A DNA stretch of 64,000 nucleotides. Origin: Bacteroidetes bacterium UBA2364 (lineage in GTDB: Bacteria; Bacteroidota; Rhodothermia; Rhodothermales; UBA2364). The position numbers were made by a program, and so were the translations under genes. The first letter of the stretch is position 1. The number at the start of each line of letters is the position of its first letter. Shown here piece by piece: positions 53,501 to 56,474 of the stretch. The notes under the pieces are model-generated. The model did no database searches. It was given only the letters and a program-made list of their open reading frames with translations, and was not told where the DNA came from. The stretch covers positions 67,982 through 131,981 of the forward strand of contig DDTM01000126.1 in NCBI GenBank assembly GCA_002344075.1, read 5' to 3'.

Positions 53501-56474
53501 TCTCCGGCGAATTGGAAACCGTTGCCGTATTGGATAAGCTACCCGAAGAAGCAACCGTTGCCGCAATTTGTAACATTGCCGATTGCCCCGTTGGCAAGGC
53601 TCCCACAGTCCAAACACCCGTTCCGCTCACATATGTTCCTTGTGTGGCACTCGCTTGACGATACGTTAATCCCGCCGGAAGCAGGTCATTCACCACCACT
53701 GCACTCGCATCATTCGGGCCATAATTGCTCACTACGACCGTAAAGGTAACCGTATCCCCGATATTGGGAACCAGATTACTAACGGTTTTGGCAACCCGCA
53801 AATCAGCCGGGTTCGTCGCCAACAAGGTGGCAGAAGCAGTATTATTAGAAGTAATTGTTTCGGTTTGGGTAACAGCCGTAACACTTGCGGTATTGGTAAT
53901 GGCTGCCGAGGTCGCGTTTACACGGGCCGCTATTTGAAGGATCGCCGTTTGTCCGACCGCCAGATCTCCAATTGTCCAGATTCCGGTTCCAGAGGCATAA
54001 GTCCCCACCATCGGACTGGCTTGCAACAAGGTCAAAGCAGCGGGCAAAAGGTCTGTAACCGCTACCCCCGTTGCCGGATTGGGGCCTAAGTTCTGGGCCG
54101 AAATGGTGAACGTCACCACTTCATTTAACAGCGGGGTCAGGTTATTTACCGTTTTTGTAACGGAAATATCTACTGGATTTGAGGGATTGATAGCAACTGA
54201 GGAGGTATTATTGGATGGTATGGGGTCGGTTTGATCCATTCCTGTAACGGTTGCGGTATTGGTCAATGGCGAAGACGTGTTCACAATGGCCGTTAGGTGC
54301 AACTCCGCCTGCTTACAACAAGTGGCACCTAAGGTGCCGACACTCCAAACACCTGTCGTACTGTTATATGTCCCTTGTGTGGCATTGGCCTGCACCAAGG
54401 TAAAGCCGGCCGGAAGCAAGTCCGTGATTTGCACATTGGTGGCCGTTTGTGGGCCACAATTCTGGGCGTAAATTGTGAACGTAATGGTCTCACCCACCCT
54501 CGGCGCAGCATTGCTCACGGTTTTAGATACCGATACATCCGCCAGATTATTCGCCAGTATGGTGACAGAAGAAGTATTGTTACCCGAAACCGGATCGGTC
54601 TCGGTTTGCGACAATACTGCCGCCGTATTGACCACCGCCGAGGTCGAGGTGGTATTAACGGTCAGTTGTAAAATCACCGATTGGCCAACAGGTAGGCTCC
54701 CAATGTTCCAATCACCCGTACCGTTGGTGTAGCTTCCCTGAGAAGCATTTGCCTGAACCAACGTCAAACTCGCAGGCAACAAATCCCGAACAATGAGATT
54801 GGTGGCATTACTCGGACCAAAGTTATGCACATTAATGGTGTACATAAAGTTTTGGCCCACTCTTGGCGCCACGTTGTCCACTGTTTTGGTAACGCGGACA
54901 TCGGCCATGACAGGCGAGGGAACAATAACGGGTGTTAGAATATTTTCGCCATCATCATTGGCATAGGTCGTTGCATTGGGATCCGGATCTGGCCCATCGG
55001 TAGATTGATCTGCCACAGGTTGGCCCGTTGGACTAAACGCCCCTACAACTGCCGTATTATAGTAAGGCCCCGTATTTGCTCCCGGCGTTACGGCCACGTC
55101 AAACGAAATCGTTCCCGTAGCGCCAACAGCAAGCGTAGAACTGGCCGCATTCAGCAATTGCACATCGGTAGTGCCGTTGTAAGCACTATTTATGGCCAAG
55201 GTACCCGTTGCTGCAAGATTAGAAACCGTAAATGAAGTGCCCGGAAACGCCGCAAAGAGGTCGTCATAAACCTGCACACTACTAAGCGGCGTGGTCCCAA
55301 AGTTCTCCACCACCATGCTAAACGAAACATTGAAGGCCGCCGTTGTGCCCGTTAGTGCCGTTACCCGTTTAGAAATCCCGATGCGTGGACTTTCAGTAAA
55401 TGTTACGGGCGTTGGATCGTCTTCGCCAGGTTCCGAGGCATTACAATTATTATTCGGATCTGTGGCCGTACCATTGTCCGAAACATCCGAAATGGTAGTC
55501 CCATTTTCTACACCTGTCGCCGTGACATAATTATAATATGGACCTAAATTTGCCCCCGGTGTCACCCGTACCGTAAAGAAAATAGATCCATAACCACCCG
55601 GCGCCAATGTCCCACCAGCCGTTAAAAGATTCTGATCGCTTCCCCCATTAAAGGAACCATTAATGGTCAAACCCGCGCTTGCACTCAACGAGCCAGCCAC
55701 AATAGAAAACGTGGCCCCAGAAAAGGCAGTGGTCAAGTTGTCTGTTACTTGTACGCTACTAAGAGTAGTGGAACCTAAGTTTTGTACCGTTACCCGATAC
55801 CGGACATCGAAGGTCCCGTTGTTGTTGTTTTTAACAAACTCAATGGCTTTCGCCGCACCAATCGCCCTGGTTAAACGGGTCACTGTTGCACTGGCGGAAA
55901 GAATACTCGTAGGGGCCAATGAGCTTGCCGTAGGAGTTAATACATCTGCCTCATTGGTGATGGGCGTTGTCATGCTACAATTACACATGGAATTCGCCAC
56001 CACAGTTGCTTGTACCGATGCCTTTTCTTCCGGCTCTTTTAACCCAAGTACCCAACTTTTAAGCACTGCCCCTTCGCCTGAAACAGCCCATGAAAGCACC
56101 AGACCAACGGCATTTTCCGACTTAACCGGAATTCGGTTGGAACCCACCTTCAAAGACGCCACAGCAACAAGGTTTTGGTCGCAATCCCGTACTTCAAGTG
56201 TATTCCGAACGGAATTCCCCAAAGTGGCAACCTGCACATCCACCCACTGCGCCTCGCCGCCCTCATCCAACGCCATACACGCTGACACCAAGCGGCCAGA
56301 GTCGGTTACCGAAAAAGCTTCTTGCCCCTCAATGACAAAACCAACTGATTTTTCAGGGTTATAGCCCATTATAGTGTGTCCAGGACCAGCAGCCCACACC
56401 ACCGATTGGAGCAACAAAATGACACTGCCAAGTACGCTTATTTTTGATACCTGAAGGCGGAACAAGAAACTCAT
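21777..56474 (-). CDS. Giant secreted DUF11-repeat surface protein with T9SS sorting domain (about 11,565 residues)
   Basis: One open frame of 34.7 kb without a stop. I start it at MSFLFRLQVSKISVLGSV, giving a signal peptide cleaved near VVWA-AGPG; an upstream Met at 56600 adds 42 residues that look non-coding. Residues 30-200 are a unique N-terminal region, 200-522 two long divergent repeats, 524-10979 about 87 DUF11-type beta-sandwich repeats, and 10980-11565 a C-terminal module ending in a type IX sorting signal. The protein should cross the inner membrane by Sec, cross the outer membrane by the T9SS and stay on the surface or be released. The predicted role is a very long adhesive or structural fibre, by analogy with giant gliding and biofilm adhesins; this is inference. 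Between repeats 3 and 86 I see no cysteine. The gene is alone in its transcription unit. Confidence 0.93.
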   Translation of the reverse strand: MSFLFRLQVSKISVLGSVILLLQSVVWAAGPGHTIMGYNPEKSVGFVIEGQEAFSVTDSGRLVSACMALDEGGEAQWVDVQVATLGNSVRNTLEVRDCDQNLVAVASLKVGSNRIPVKSENAVGLVLSWAVSGEGAVLKSWVLGLKEPEEKASVQATVVANSMCNCSMTTPITNEADVLTPTASSLAPTSILSASATVTRLTRAIGAAKAIEFVKNNNNGTFDVRYRVTVQNLGSTTLSSVQVTDNLTTAFSGATFSIVAGSLSASAGLTINGSFNGGSDQNLLTAGGTLAPGGYGSIFFTVRVTPGANLGPYYNYVTATGVENGTTISDVSDNGTATDPNNNCNASEPGEDDPTPVTFTESPRIGISKRVTALTGTTAAFNVSFSMVVENFGTTPLSSVQVYDDLFAAFPGTSFTVSNLAATGTLAINSAYNGTTDVQLLNAASSTLAVGATGTISFDVAVTPGANTGPYYNTAVVGAFSPTGQPVADQSTDGPDPDPNATTYANDDGENILTPVIVPSPVMADVRVTKTVDNVAPRVGQNFMYTINVHNFGPSNATNLIVRDLLPASLTLVQANASQGSYTNGTGDWNIGSLPVGQSVILQLTVNTTSTSAVVNTAAVLSQTETDPVSGNNTSSVTILANNLADVSVSKTVSNAAPRVGETITFTIYAQNCGPQTATNVQITDLLPAGFTLVQANATQGTYNSTTGVWSVGTLGATCCKQAELHLTAIVNTSSPLTNTATVTGMDQTDPIPSNNTSSVAINPSNPVDISVTKTVNNLTPLLNEVVTFTISAQNLGPNPATGVAVTDLLPAALTLLQASPMVGTYASGTGIWTIGDLAVGQTAILQIAARVNATSAAITNTASVTAVTQTETITSNNTASATLLATNPADLRVAKTVSNLVPNIGDTVTFTVVVSNYGPNDASAVVVNDLLPAGLTYRQASATQGTYVSGTGVWTVGALPTGQSAMLQIAATVASSGSLSNTATVSNSPETDPVSSNNSSTATISGTAVTTTPMADVAVSKTADNLVPTVGQTVNFTITVRNNGPDTATGLQLTDVFPAGLTLAQSSATQGTFSSNIWNVGTLPIGGTATLQLATTLTTSGTITNSISVTAQTEIDPISANNSSSVTINGQNGADLNITKTSSTLTPLVGDAVTYTITVRNNGPAVASAVQVSDVLPVQVTMATNSATRGTYAAGVWTIGTMAVGQTEVLTIAVTPNTAGTITNTAVVSSSNPDPQTANNTSTSTMLATPPTVPTTADVSVKKTVDKLTANVGEVVTFTVVVENHGPITATGITVTESIPAGLTLVQTSATQGTYNTGTSTWTVGSLPIGQSAVLQLAMRVTATGVQTNTVTLATTTTDPVSGNNTSSASVNSAEGADVQVTKTVDRVRFNTGELATFNIVVKNNGPNATSALVVRDLLPSGLSLVQANPSQGAYVSGIGDWTIGVLPVGQSVVLQLVATVVSTGAITNTASVLSATPSDPVSANNSSSVTLNGQTVSDLAIKKTADKLTAVVGETVTFMVTITNYGPNEATSVTVNDVVPAGITLVSTNPSQGSYAANVWTVGTLPSGQSAMMTMTGTVNTTGAITNTASTTHANDPQSANNSSSVTINASQASDIAVTKSVDKLVVSQNEVVTFTVTARNNGPSSATAVTITDLLPTANFTIVQASPSNGTYTNATGVWNIGALAVGQTATLQIAARVLTTGALTNTATRTATTPSDNQSANDVATVTINAANQSDLAVTKIVDKVSVNVGETVTYLVTVKNFGPNTATSVVLNDLLPGTLTLSQANVSQGSYAAGTGVWTVGDIPNGQQATMMLTATVNTTGAITNTASVVYANDPITANNTGTVTINSAQMADLSIRKVPDNLNPSISDKITYTVTVTNHGPNTANSVVVTDLLPSNLTYIQYSATQGSYSNTTGLWNIGSITSGQHVVMLITARVNATGVITNTAAITSSSVPDPVSANNSSTALVNGFETVDMQVIKTASNYVPRVGDVVVYTVTVMNHGPSPATNVTVNEPIPASLRLIQANPSKGTYNSTTGIWTVGNLPAGQSVVMYLVTQVRTRGTILNTASVSSTQTDSDNGNNSGGTTIDDPESADLSVMKTVDNLTPRQGETVNFTVTVRNYGPDDAAGVTVTDLLPSTDFAILQSNATQGTYNTTTGVWTVGNVPLGQLAVLQVAAQVRTTGTLTNTATVTGTYPDPQADNNTSIARVNASNAADLAVYKTVDKLTPNTGETIIYTVRVTNNGPNNATAVTLTDAIPVGLTLQTSSATRGSYAAGIWTIGDIPVGQTETLQIAARVDQAGAIANTALLIYANDPITANNTSTATINAATAADLSIAKTVDTAIAKVDDVVNFTVLVTNHGPNTATTVSVVDTLPAGLQLVQGNVTTGTLTGTTWAIPSLSAGQTATLSLAARVLTAGSHTNIAQVSAATTDPQSANNSSSSTVTTSLNADVGIAKTVNNLTPRVGENVTWTITVTNYGPNNATGVVATESLPAGLTLVQSSATQGSYNTGTNQWTIGNLPAGQSAVLQLATTVVQTGALTNNISVTRNETDNNAANNSSSATINASNAADLTVAKTANTLLPTAGQQVTFSVTVRNNGPNPATNVRVVDTVPAGMTLVQTSATQGSYSTGTSQWTIGNMAVGDMAILTMVATVNTTTTGAIVNTATVSNTPETDPISANNTSSVTLNAAAQVADLEVRKSVDKLVAVRDELVTFTVTIHNYGPNDAQNVSIADNVPAGIILVNSNASQGSYAANVWTIGTIPVGRSVSLVMLGRVTATTGAISNTAAVISNPLTTTDPVGFNNTSTVTVNASEAADLSIAKTVDKLVANVNDVVTFTIQVANRGPNQANSVTVNDLLNSTSFTFLQSSATKGTYDSNTGIWSVGSMVVGETVTLQLAARVVATGSRTNTATVTSATSDPQLSDNTSSATVNATNASDVVVTKTVDKPRANVGETVTFTVTVTNYGPNTATALTLNEVFSTAALALAQVNVTQGTYNTGSNVWTIGDLATGRSVVMQFTGTIAAAGSVTNTASVTYANDPQAANNSSSATVNATQASDIAVSKTADKLVVNTNEVVTFTVTATNNGPNDATALTITDLLPTATYTILSSSPSLGSYNPTTGAWTIAGLSVGSTAILQIAARVLVTGTIGNTATVTSVTPSDLITANNTASVTLNSSTASDLALTKTVDRLVANVNDVVTFTVTLRNNGPNAATSVNVNDVIPAGFTLVQSSATQGTYAANVWAVGDVPVGTVATLQLAGRVTVAGPISNTASVSHANDPITVNNSSTATVNAAQAADIAVTKAVDKLVVNTNEVVTFTVTARNNGPNDASVVRLTDLLPSANFTIVTASPSVGTYNNGSGLWDVGALTVGQTATLQIAARILTAGALTNTVTRTATTPADPISANDVAMATINAATGADMQIIKTVDKAAPTTGETVTFTVTVRNNGPNTATAVTVTDIFPGTTQLTLLQANVTRGTYNSGALPHLWTLGDMVTGQTETLTLTARVVGSGSIVNTAAVNTTTTDPVSSNNSSSASVNAGNNADISVAKTLDKLTANTSEVVTYTVTVRNNGPAQATGLTVRDLLPTGVQYLNATATQGGYVSGSGDWSIGTLPAGQAVVLQIAARVTSTSGSITNTAIVTALNETDPVSSNNTSTAVLNATQGADIAVTKTVNNVSPQIGDLVTFTVTVQNFGPNTATNLVIRDNVPGGITLVQANPSRGTYAGGLWTIGSLPVGQSVMLTLSGTVTTNGTITNTAQVESVTESDPITANNTSSASLNSIRAADLSVSKTVDNLTPKVGDIISYVVTVHNAGPSVANSVRVQDVLPSTTTLTQASPSQGTFGGSTWNVGTLAVGQTAVMQILATVNTLGGGVNIVTASATETDPQTANNTASAAINAGVQMADLSVQKTVDKLTAVVGETVTYSVVLHNFGPNTATSVNVTDTVPGALTGAVYNVSTGTYDGSNWTITSLPVGQSATLQITGTVNATGTITNTATVSSSIFDPVNANNTSRASVNASRSADVSVRKTVDKLTPIVGETVTFTVIATNHGPNTATNVNVTDSVPVGLTLVNASTTQGTYSGGIWNIGSLPVGQSVVMMLSATVGNTGTINNTATISATETDPQSANNTSIATLNASRSADLSVNKTVDNLNPKVGDTIVYTVTVTNNGPNNATNVSVADNVPSNVTMISQTTSQGTYNGNVWTVNTLPVGQTATLVYATTVQAAGGITNTAVASATETDPVMANNTSVVSLNATNRADLSVRKTVDNITPKTGDNVTFTVMVMNHGPNSASNVTVADALPAGLALVQANTTQGTYAGNTWTIGSLPVGQSVMLTLTATVGNTGQITNQATVSGTETDPVAGNNSSSVSINASRAADVALMKTVDNLAPKTGDNVTYTVRVTNYGPNTATGVMVTDMIPGGVTLVQSNATQGSYVSATGLWTVGSLPVGQSALLTITTTANTTGTITNSSSITAANEPDPQTANNSSSASINVSRGADLAVYKTVDKLTPRTGETVVFTVTVRNFGPNNATTVSVADALPAGLTMTNTTATRGVFAANTWIIGALAVGQSETLQISATVGSTGIITNTAVVSNPTEPDPIPANNTSAATLNASTSADLSVAKTVDNAAPKQGDTVVFAIRVTNNGPNNATGVAVSELLPTGLTLVQSNATQGSYASGTGVWTIGSLPTGQQVTLNLTARVTGTGVLTNTASILSANEPDPQAANNTSSAAVNSSVGADLSVQKTVDKLDPKTGDTVVFTVTLRNNGPNTATGIEVTDLLPAGLTLLQANATTGTYTAGTGRWALSSLPVNQMAILQIAARVDNTGAITNTATITAATETDPVSVNNTSSAGINVSRAADVSVAKMVDKLDPKTGDTVVFSVLVRNDGPNPATTVTVTDVLPVGVTLLQSNTTRGSFVPASGTWSVGTLNVGQSATMQLAVRVENTGTITNTATVVNLAEPDPISANNTSSASINASRAADVAIVKTVDQLVPKTGDVVNFTVTVRNYGPNPATSVSVLDALPAGLTLVQGNVSQGSVVGSTWTVGTLNVGQAAVWQIAARVNNLGQITNLATVNNPSEPDPLTINNTASATINATQGADLSVRKTVDNAAPKQGDTVNFTVTVQNNGPNVASAVTLNDILPAGLTLAQVNTTTGNYAANVWTIGTLPVGQSATMVITATVLTATQITNTASVSNTPETDPVSGNNTSAATINATRAADVSVAKGVDKLDPKTGDTVLFTVTARNHGPNSASAVAVTDVLPAGLTLVQANATQGTFASGTGIWTVGNLPVGQLAVLQLAARVENTGTITNAATIANTPEPDPVAANNTSTAAINASRAADVSIAKAVNNAAPKTGDTVVFAIEVTNYGPNPATAVSVTDAIPSALTLLQANATQGTFTGSTWTVGNLPVGQKVLLQLTASVNQTGTIVNTATVSATEPDPVSANNTSTATLNATRAADLSVSKTVSNLTPILGDVVTYNITVTNHGPNPATTVSVMDLLPAGLTLRQANATQGSYASGVWAVGVLPVGQSAVLQLAAQVDQAAQITNTALVANPSEPDPVSANNTSSATINATRGADVALYKTVDKLAPNTGERVTFTLTARNFGPNTASAVSVTDLLPAGLTFVSSSATRGTYAAATGLWSIGVLASGQSETLNIVANVTNNGVIVNSATISNTPEPDPQTANNATTATINAATAADLALAKTVDNLAPKSGDTITYTVTLRNNGPNNATGIIVADLVPNGLTLIQASPSQGTYTAASGTWTVGAVANGQTVTLQLAARVDNTGSIVNTASVTASDQPDPIASNNTSAASINGSIRADVQVSKTIDKATPIVGETVVYTVTVRNNGPNNATGLAVTDQLPAGLTLQNATTSQGTFASGTGIWTIGTLPVGQSVTLTLSARVDASGSITNTASVTAQTEPDPVANNNTSNAIITSGIRADVSVRKTVSNLSPKLDDIVTFTVQVSNYGPSPATTVLVNDTLPAGLTLQQSSVTQGSYDAATGRWSIGNMPSGQTVVMMMTARVTATGPLSNTATVSAMETDPVTTNNSSTAMINGTNTADVAVAKWVDNLTPKVDDIVNYTVRVTNYGPNIATNVRLTDVLPTGMALVTHATTQGAFAPATGLWTIGTIPVNQSVTMNLAIRISAAGTFTNTVTVTANETDPQTGNNTSVSVLNASRAADVAVYKTSDKLTPNVGEKVTFTVTVRNFGPNIANNVSVTDLFPASMQPVVATTTRGSYAGGIWTIGQLGIGQAEVMQVVGTVAASGTIINTAIVSADEADPIPSNNSSYATLNASIAADLEVIKSVSNLTPKVGDVVTFTVNLRNYGPNTATLVNLNDVLPAGLTLQQTSVTQGSMTNGNWAVGTILAGRSATLQIAARVDATGAITNVASVSANEFDPISANNVSQATINGTRTADLVMTKMVDNLVPKQNDIVTWTLTVQNLGPNVATGVNVFDLIPTASLALVQASPSQGTFNAGAWNVGTLAVGQTAVMQLATRITSVGPITNTAVASATEADPITGNNTSAATLNATVAADMAVVKTVDNLTPKTGDTINYTVRVTNHGPNIANQVIATDLIPAGLTYLQANTTQGTYTAGNGQWSIGTLAVGQSATLQIAARVDNTGTITNNATVTASEPDPLNANNASSATVNATKAADIGVTKTVSNLVPKTDDVISFTVTVRNNGPNPATNVQVNDTLPAGLSLIQTSATQGAYASNTGVWTIGALPVGQIAVMNIAAKVTNTGTIVNTAIASATETDPVTANNTSQATINANRATDLAVYNTVDNLAPNTGDRVTYTVLARNNGPNDATNVAVADLLPAGLTFVSATSTRGQYQNGQWTIGALAAGQAETLLITTTVGQTGAITTTAIISGTEPDPIPANNTSVATIRSVTSADLEIRKTVDALAPKMGDRVTFTIALKNNGPNDATNVTVADAIPAGMTFVNASASRGTYSAATGVWSVGSVPNGQSVLLQIIATVNTVGPITNTATATATEPDPISANNVSSATVNVSLAVDVAVVKTVDNLTPKTGDTIHYTVTVWNHGPNTATGIAVTDVIPTGMTLLNTSTSQGTYNTGNSQWGVGTLAVGQAAQMVIALRVENTGLVTNTATVISTEPDPILANNSSSATTNATRAADLAVTKTVDNLVPKTGDNITYTVVVTNHGPNVATNVSIADNVPAGTTLVQSSATQGTFNTNVWTVGTIPVGQSALLRYVATVTTTGTVMNTAVVSGTEPDPQTANNTSVVTINAIKAADVGLAKTVDNLTPKTGDTVHFTVTVRNYGPNVATNVAVDDVLPAGITLLQGNATQGIYTAGNWNIGTLAVGQGAVLQLAVKVDNIGRITNTATVSATETDPITANNTSSATINGTQTADLAVYKTLDKLAPRTGEQISFTVLVTNHGPNNATAVAVDDVLPAGLTFQNASATRGAYATGVWTIGNLPVGQSETLTLTALVNNTGAITNTAIVAATQPDPIPSNNTSSAIVNASTAADVAVVKTVDQAAPKAGDTVNFTVKVTNYGPNTANNVAAQDLLPSGLTLVQSNATQGTYAGATGVWNIGTLAVGQSSTLTLTVKVEGEGIFTNRATVTATETDPIPANNTSSATVNASQTADVAVRKTVDQLAPKTGDVVNFTVVATNYGPNAASGVQVTDVVPSGLTLVQANTSVGTYTPANGKWTIGPLAAGQSVVMNIAARVEQTGIITNTATITALESDPVPSNNTSSASVNASQAADMAVLKTVDKVDPKAGDVVYFTITAQNHGPNNATSVVVTDALPAGLSLVQASPSQGTYVAGTGAWSIGSVAAGQSVVMTIAARVDNTGAIVNTATITATEPDPQIANNISAATVNATRAADVVVVKTADNLAPKTDDLVTYSVVIRNYGPNPATNVSVADNVPAGTTLVQASATQGTYATGTWTIGSIAVGQGAIMQMVVRVNNTGVIPNTAVVSATETDPVPANNTSTATLNASRAADIAVRKTVSNLAPKVSDLVTFNVTVTNHGPNPATNVVVVDAVPAGLTLVQSAATQGAYTGGNWTVGALPVGQSATLQMTVRVDNEGAITNTANASATEPDPQAANNVSVATLNASRAADMAVQKTVDNLAPKEGDLITYTVLVRNYGPNTATNVSVADNVPAGVTLVQASATQGAFNANVWTIGTMEVGQSALLNITVRVGTTGAIQNTAVVSATERDPQIANNTSVAWVNASKAADVAITKTADVYAPKTGDLVNYTVTVRNYGPNPATTVSVTDLLPAGISLVQHNTTQGAYDTATGKWTIGTLPVGQAVTMNLTVRINNTGRMTNTATVTATELDPQTANNESSATINASQAADVAVEKTVDRLAVRTAESVTFRVKVTNYGPNPATNVKVDDVVPTGMTLLQSNTSQGTYAAGEWNIGNLPVGQSVVLEMTMRVEQDGRFTNTAIVSATQFDPELANNTSSSAVNVSTAADLRVAATANNLAPKVGDVVTFSVTVQNFGPNHASGVNVSNPIPTGTSLIKASATQGTFNPATGTWNIGTLPSGQIVLLQLAVTVNTTGMLMNNAVVSASEPDPIMVNNESSAALNASQAADVAVRKQVDNLVPKVGDIVNFTVTAQNFGPNAASAVTVADVIPAGVTLVQANTTAGTYGGGTWNIGALPVGQSVVLQIAARVTSTGETTNTATISATELDPVLNNNTSAATINATQAADVTVTKSVDKLDPKVGDRVAFTVTVKNNGPNTATNVSVADPIPSGMSLYQANAGQGTYAAGVWNIGTLPVGQSTTLTIAATVTATGQITNTAIVSATEPDPVLVNNTSVASVNAFQAADVAVVKTTDNAVPNEGDRVTFSVKVTNYGPNTATAVSVADVLPAGLRLDQANATQGAYNAGTWAVGTLPVGQSATLSMTTTVLNKGTIVNLATVSATEQDPIAVNNTSTATLNAASNADLELKKTANTLAPKVGDVVTFTLTLRNNGPVASAGVKVSDVLPAGLSFVSAAPAAEYDTATGEWNIGAVPVGQTRTLQIATRVNTAGPITNTATITAGTPTDPVASNNSSAVTLNADNTVDMEVVKTVNDVTPTLGDEITFTLNVRNYGPNTATNVKVTDVIPAGLTVVGSTPANVWNPSTSVWNIGTMAPNAVQRLQITVRVDAIGQITNTATIAADQPDPFAGNNSSAATINGSAYADLSLTKTASNLRPNLGDDVVFTVSIHNDGPNAATNVRVADPLPASLSLSSSSASRGAYVAGVWNVGTLQSGESAILQMTTRVLVPGTITNTAEVSSASPADPDSTPGNGANEDDRATVVLNAPEAADLALRKEVDLPQAGIGQKVKFIVSLSNNGPNTATNIRIEEAVAAGLRVEKVTPTVGSFDGTDWIVPSLDPGSTASIEVEATVTRTGLLTNRVQVLHADQFDPVSANNRASAAVTTAPVADVRIIKTADTLRPQVGNEVTFQVIVTNDGPDVASSVTVQDVLPSSLTFVAASTSAGTFSGSAWQVGRLAVGQSATLHLTARVNVSGQIVNLATVANIGERDVNPGNNAANITINATKAADLAVTKSVDNTTPTVGSNVVFTVRVTNNGPDTATNIRITDLLPEGLRYVSAVPSAGTFDSRNWSFASLPLGASATLQITTEVTRTGFLNNTAFVSASDIFDPILANNEATASINAAKAADLAIQKTVSKLNPTPNETITYTVEVTNNGPDNAGGVAVTDLLPSGLDLVTTSPARGAFTNGVWNIGTVAKGEKVILTIAAQVRASGAIVNTASISASDVFDPISANNTSSATVNSPIGADLALTKSANTATPSIGGNVVFTITLTNNGPRSASGIIVDDLLPADLTFVDATVTGGSFNGARWSVPSLAVGASQSLTLTAKVNNSGFIRNTATISAANEFDPITANNTAFVVVNAALGADLAITKTVNKLNPSANEVITFTLNVSNNGPNRADNITVKDVLPSGLEFVSASASQGNFAGDTWSIATLGLGQQVALQIAARVRSSGAISNTATITGASLPDPVVVNNTSTATINAAGAQADLSVSKTVDNLSKGLGETAAFTIALSNAGPDVATGVKLTDTLPNGLTLRVASATRGTFVNGVWNVGTVAVGETVLLKIDAEITANGTITNTATITAADQADPVAANNTSSATLNSGAAADLSVVKTVDNLLPKVGDRIIYKVQVTNAGPKHATDVAVTDLLPAGLRQVVVSPSKGTFENGIWSVGTVAVGETAILQIATEVLQTGNITNTAFISNSSPADPVTTNNRSSVTISGDPQAKSADLVMYKSVNNSAPTTDDTVTFTLIVSNNGPDHASGVTVNDLLPSGLRYVDHNAASGQYDGTTGQWTVGALNKGASATLQIRAKVGSVGPIINIAQIAAANEPDPNRSNNSAIVQLNAEKGPGVADIVVKKVVNNLRPTVGSTVEFTISAKNLGPDPATNVSILETLPPGLTFVSATTSKGYLNGQIWQISALAVDETAELKVVTKVTAPGALKNTAVKIQSDQSDPINANNESDVSVSVANAADIAVNKTADNIRPEVGSNVTFVVTVTNNGPDAATNVEVTDLLPMGLELVVVSPSVGTWGNNKWKIGSLALGQTVQMQMTTRVMMRGSNQNTATVSASDQPDPVPSNNAATVTVNALERPVDLSVSKRVDKSAPSVGQNVTYTIVLRNESLVNATGVQVQDNLPEGLQYLSHRVTHGQFNPDNGIWLVGNHEAAKVDSLFITAKVVSGAAGLRITNRVDIVTMDQTEGNGFNNTAMVSINVTNLPPTDLSISQVVTPQVTQPGGALKLAVTAVNNGPQTAANALLTVQLPPETVYNSTTLLPNGWSLDAPTSGTSGRVRFSVPTFTTGASVSFELALTTLTTVSNGTNFTVVSSVVSDHPETTLANNAVQSVVSVADRYDLSIEAYTNNPIASYGENVELNYTVRNLGPAGANGVQVTNTLPSGLVNPVLISTSQGTYVTSNGAWSIGSVGNGGAVTLRIRATVATNATSYTNIADIVCNVGCADTNPANNRAILVISPQQSSSALYGGVESNGDRAMDLNHAWAQTRLEMLTAPVSAMISAKIEGPVTRFTEASTIGLSGTTPPVKQVLPQIGPSGAQALDQTPSWIIGQTNAQAVYGVDYMLSGRRLAAALVMQSQRALYEHTKAVCDRLGGAVLESVETILVNGRPFVLQKLTAPDGKVDYAISFVAYNTGSGFTVDSRFTLAEYQIPGTASDVLNFQLWSVDKAATAGLVQTTLQTLQAQGNLTFLNDVSSTPATPKVFVRSGRAMGNGTMLLEIQNNGGARNVTIQAETRTTESGTWSATRTWTRQLDTVTTDTVQVSLGSLYFDVRFRMTNDTTTDRDQLYFSDGAWGYNNNSGAATINTFTVTSDSPGRPSVGIFPFERNARVAGTLTGSTWMSLFRYVAPGRRPADLSGGLYQYIEFEARGNQPVEVQLIKSSVTNWDQFRKTVNLTSSLQRYKIPLNQFGRLGGGTLSLNDLELLGFYVRNDQPYAQPFDLEVRRVRLVTESYVPIESEQTLPENLVLEQNYPNPFNPSTNIRFSLPQPGKVTLAVYDVLGRRIAVLLNEVREVGNYEVRFDASNLPNGTYFYSVSAGGKTVTKKMILLK
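23538..54905 (-). repeat. Array of about 87 tandem DUF11-type repeats (about 361 bp each)
   Basis: Hand segmentation gives 87 units averaging about 120 residues. A typical unit opens ADLSVxKTVDNLxPKxGDxV, goes on with FTVTVxNxGPNxATxVxVxD, LPAGLTLVQxxATQGTYxxG and WTIGxLPVGQSAxLxIxARV, and closes TGxITNTAxVSATExDP(I/V)xANNTSSATINA. This matches the DUF11 conserved repeat (Ig- or CARDB-like sandwich). The Lys of KTVD and the paired Asn of ANN are kept in nearly all units; Lys is replaced in units 53, 67, 86 and 87. Units 29-70 are most alike; the first and the last fifteen or so are more diverged. The count may be off by one or two at the edges. Confidence 0.9.
34340..39760 (-). repeat. Higher-order five-unit period inside the giant array
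   Basis: A recognisable repeat subtype, with Tyr before the opening Lys (AVYKT or AVYNT), TRG in place of TQG, and GQxET or GQxEV in place of GQSA, recurs as units 43, 48, 53 and 58. Their starts lie near 39.73, 37.92, 36.13 and 34.36 kb, that is every five units or about 1.8 kb. The same subtype occurs at units 34, 15 and, less exactly, 25 and 6, about nine or ten units apart. This points to duplication of multi-unit blocks. Confidence 0.7.
54906..56474 (-). other. N-terminal region of the giant protein: signal peptide, unique domain, two long leader repeats
   Basis: Residues 1-29 are a Sec signal peptide. Residues 30-160 form a unique region with two Cys (VSACMALD, VRDCDQN). Residues about 200-355 and 365-520 are two related repeats, longer than the DUF11 units (about 155 residues), sharing NLGSTTLSSVQVTDNL and NFGTTPLSSVQVYDDL, VTPGANLGPYYN and VTPGANTGPYYN, and an acidic end (ASEPGEDDPTPV, TYANDDGENILTPV). 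Their acidic tails could bind calcium; that is inference. Confidence 0.75.
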
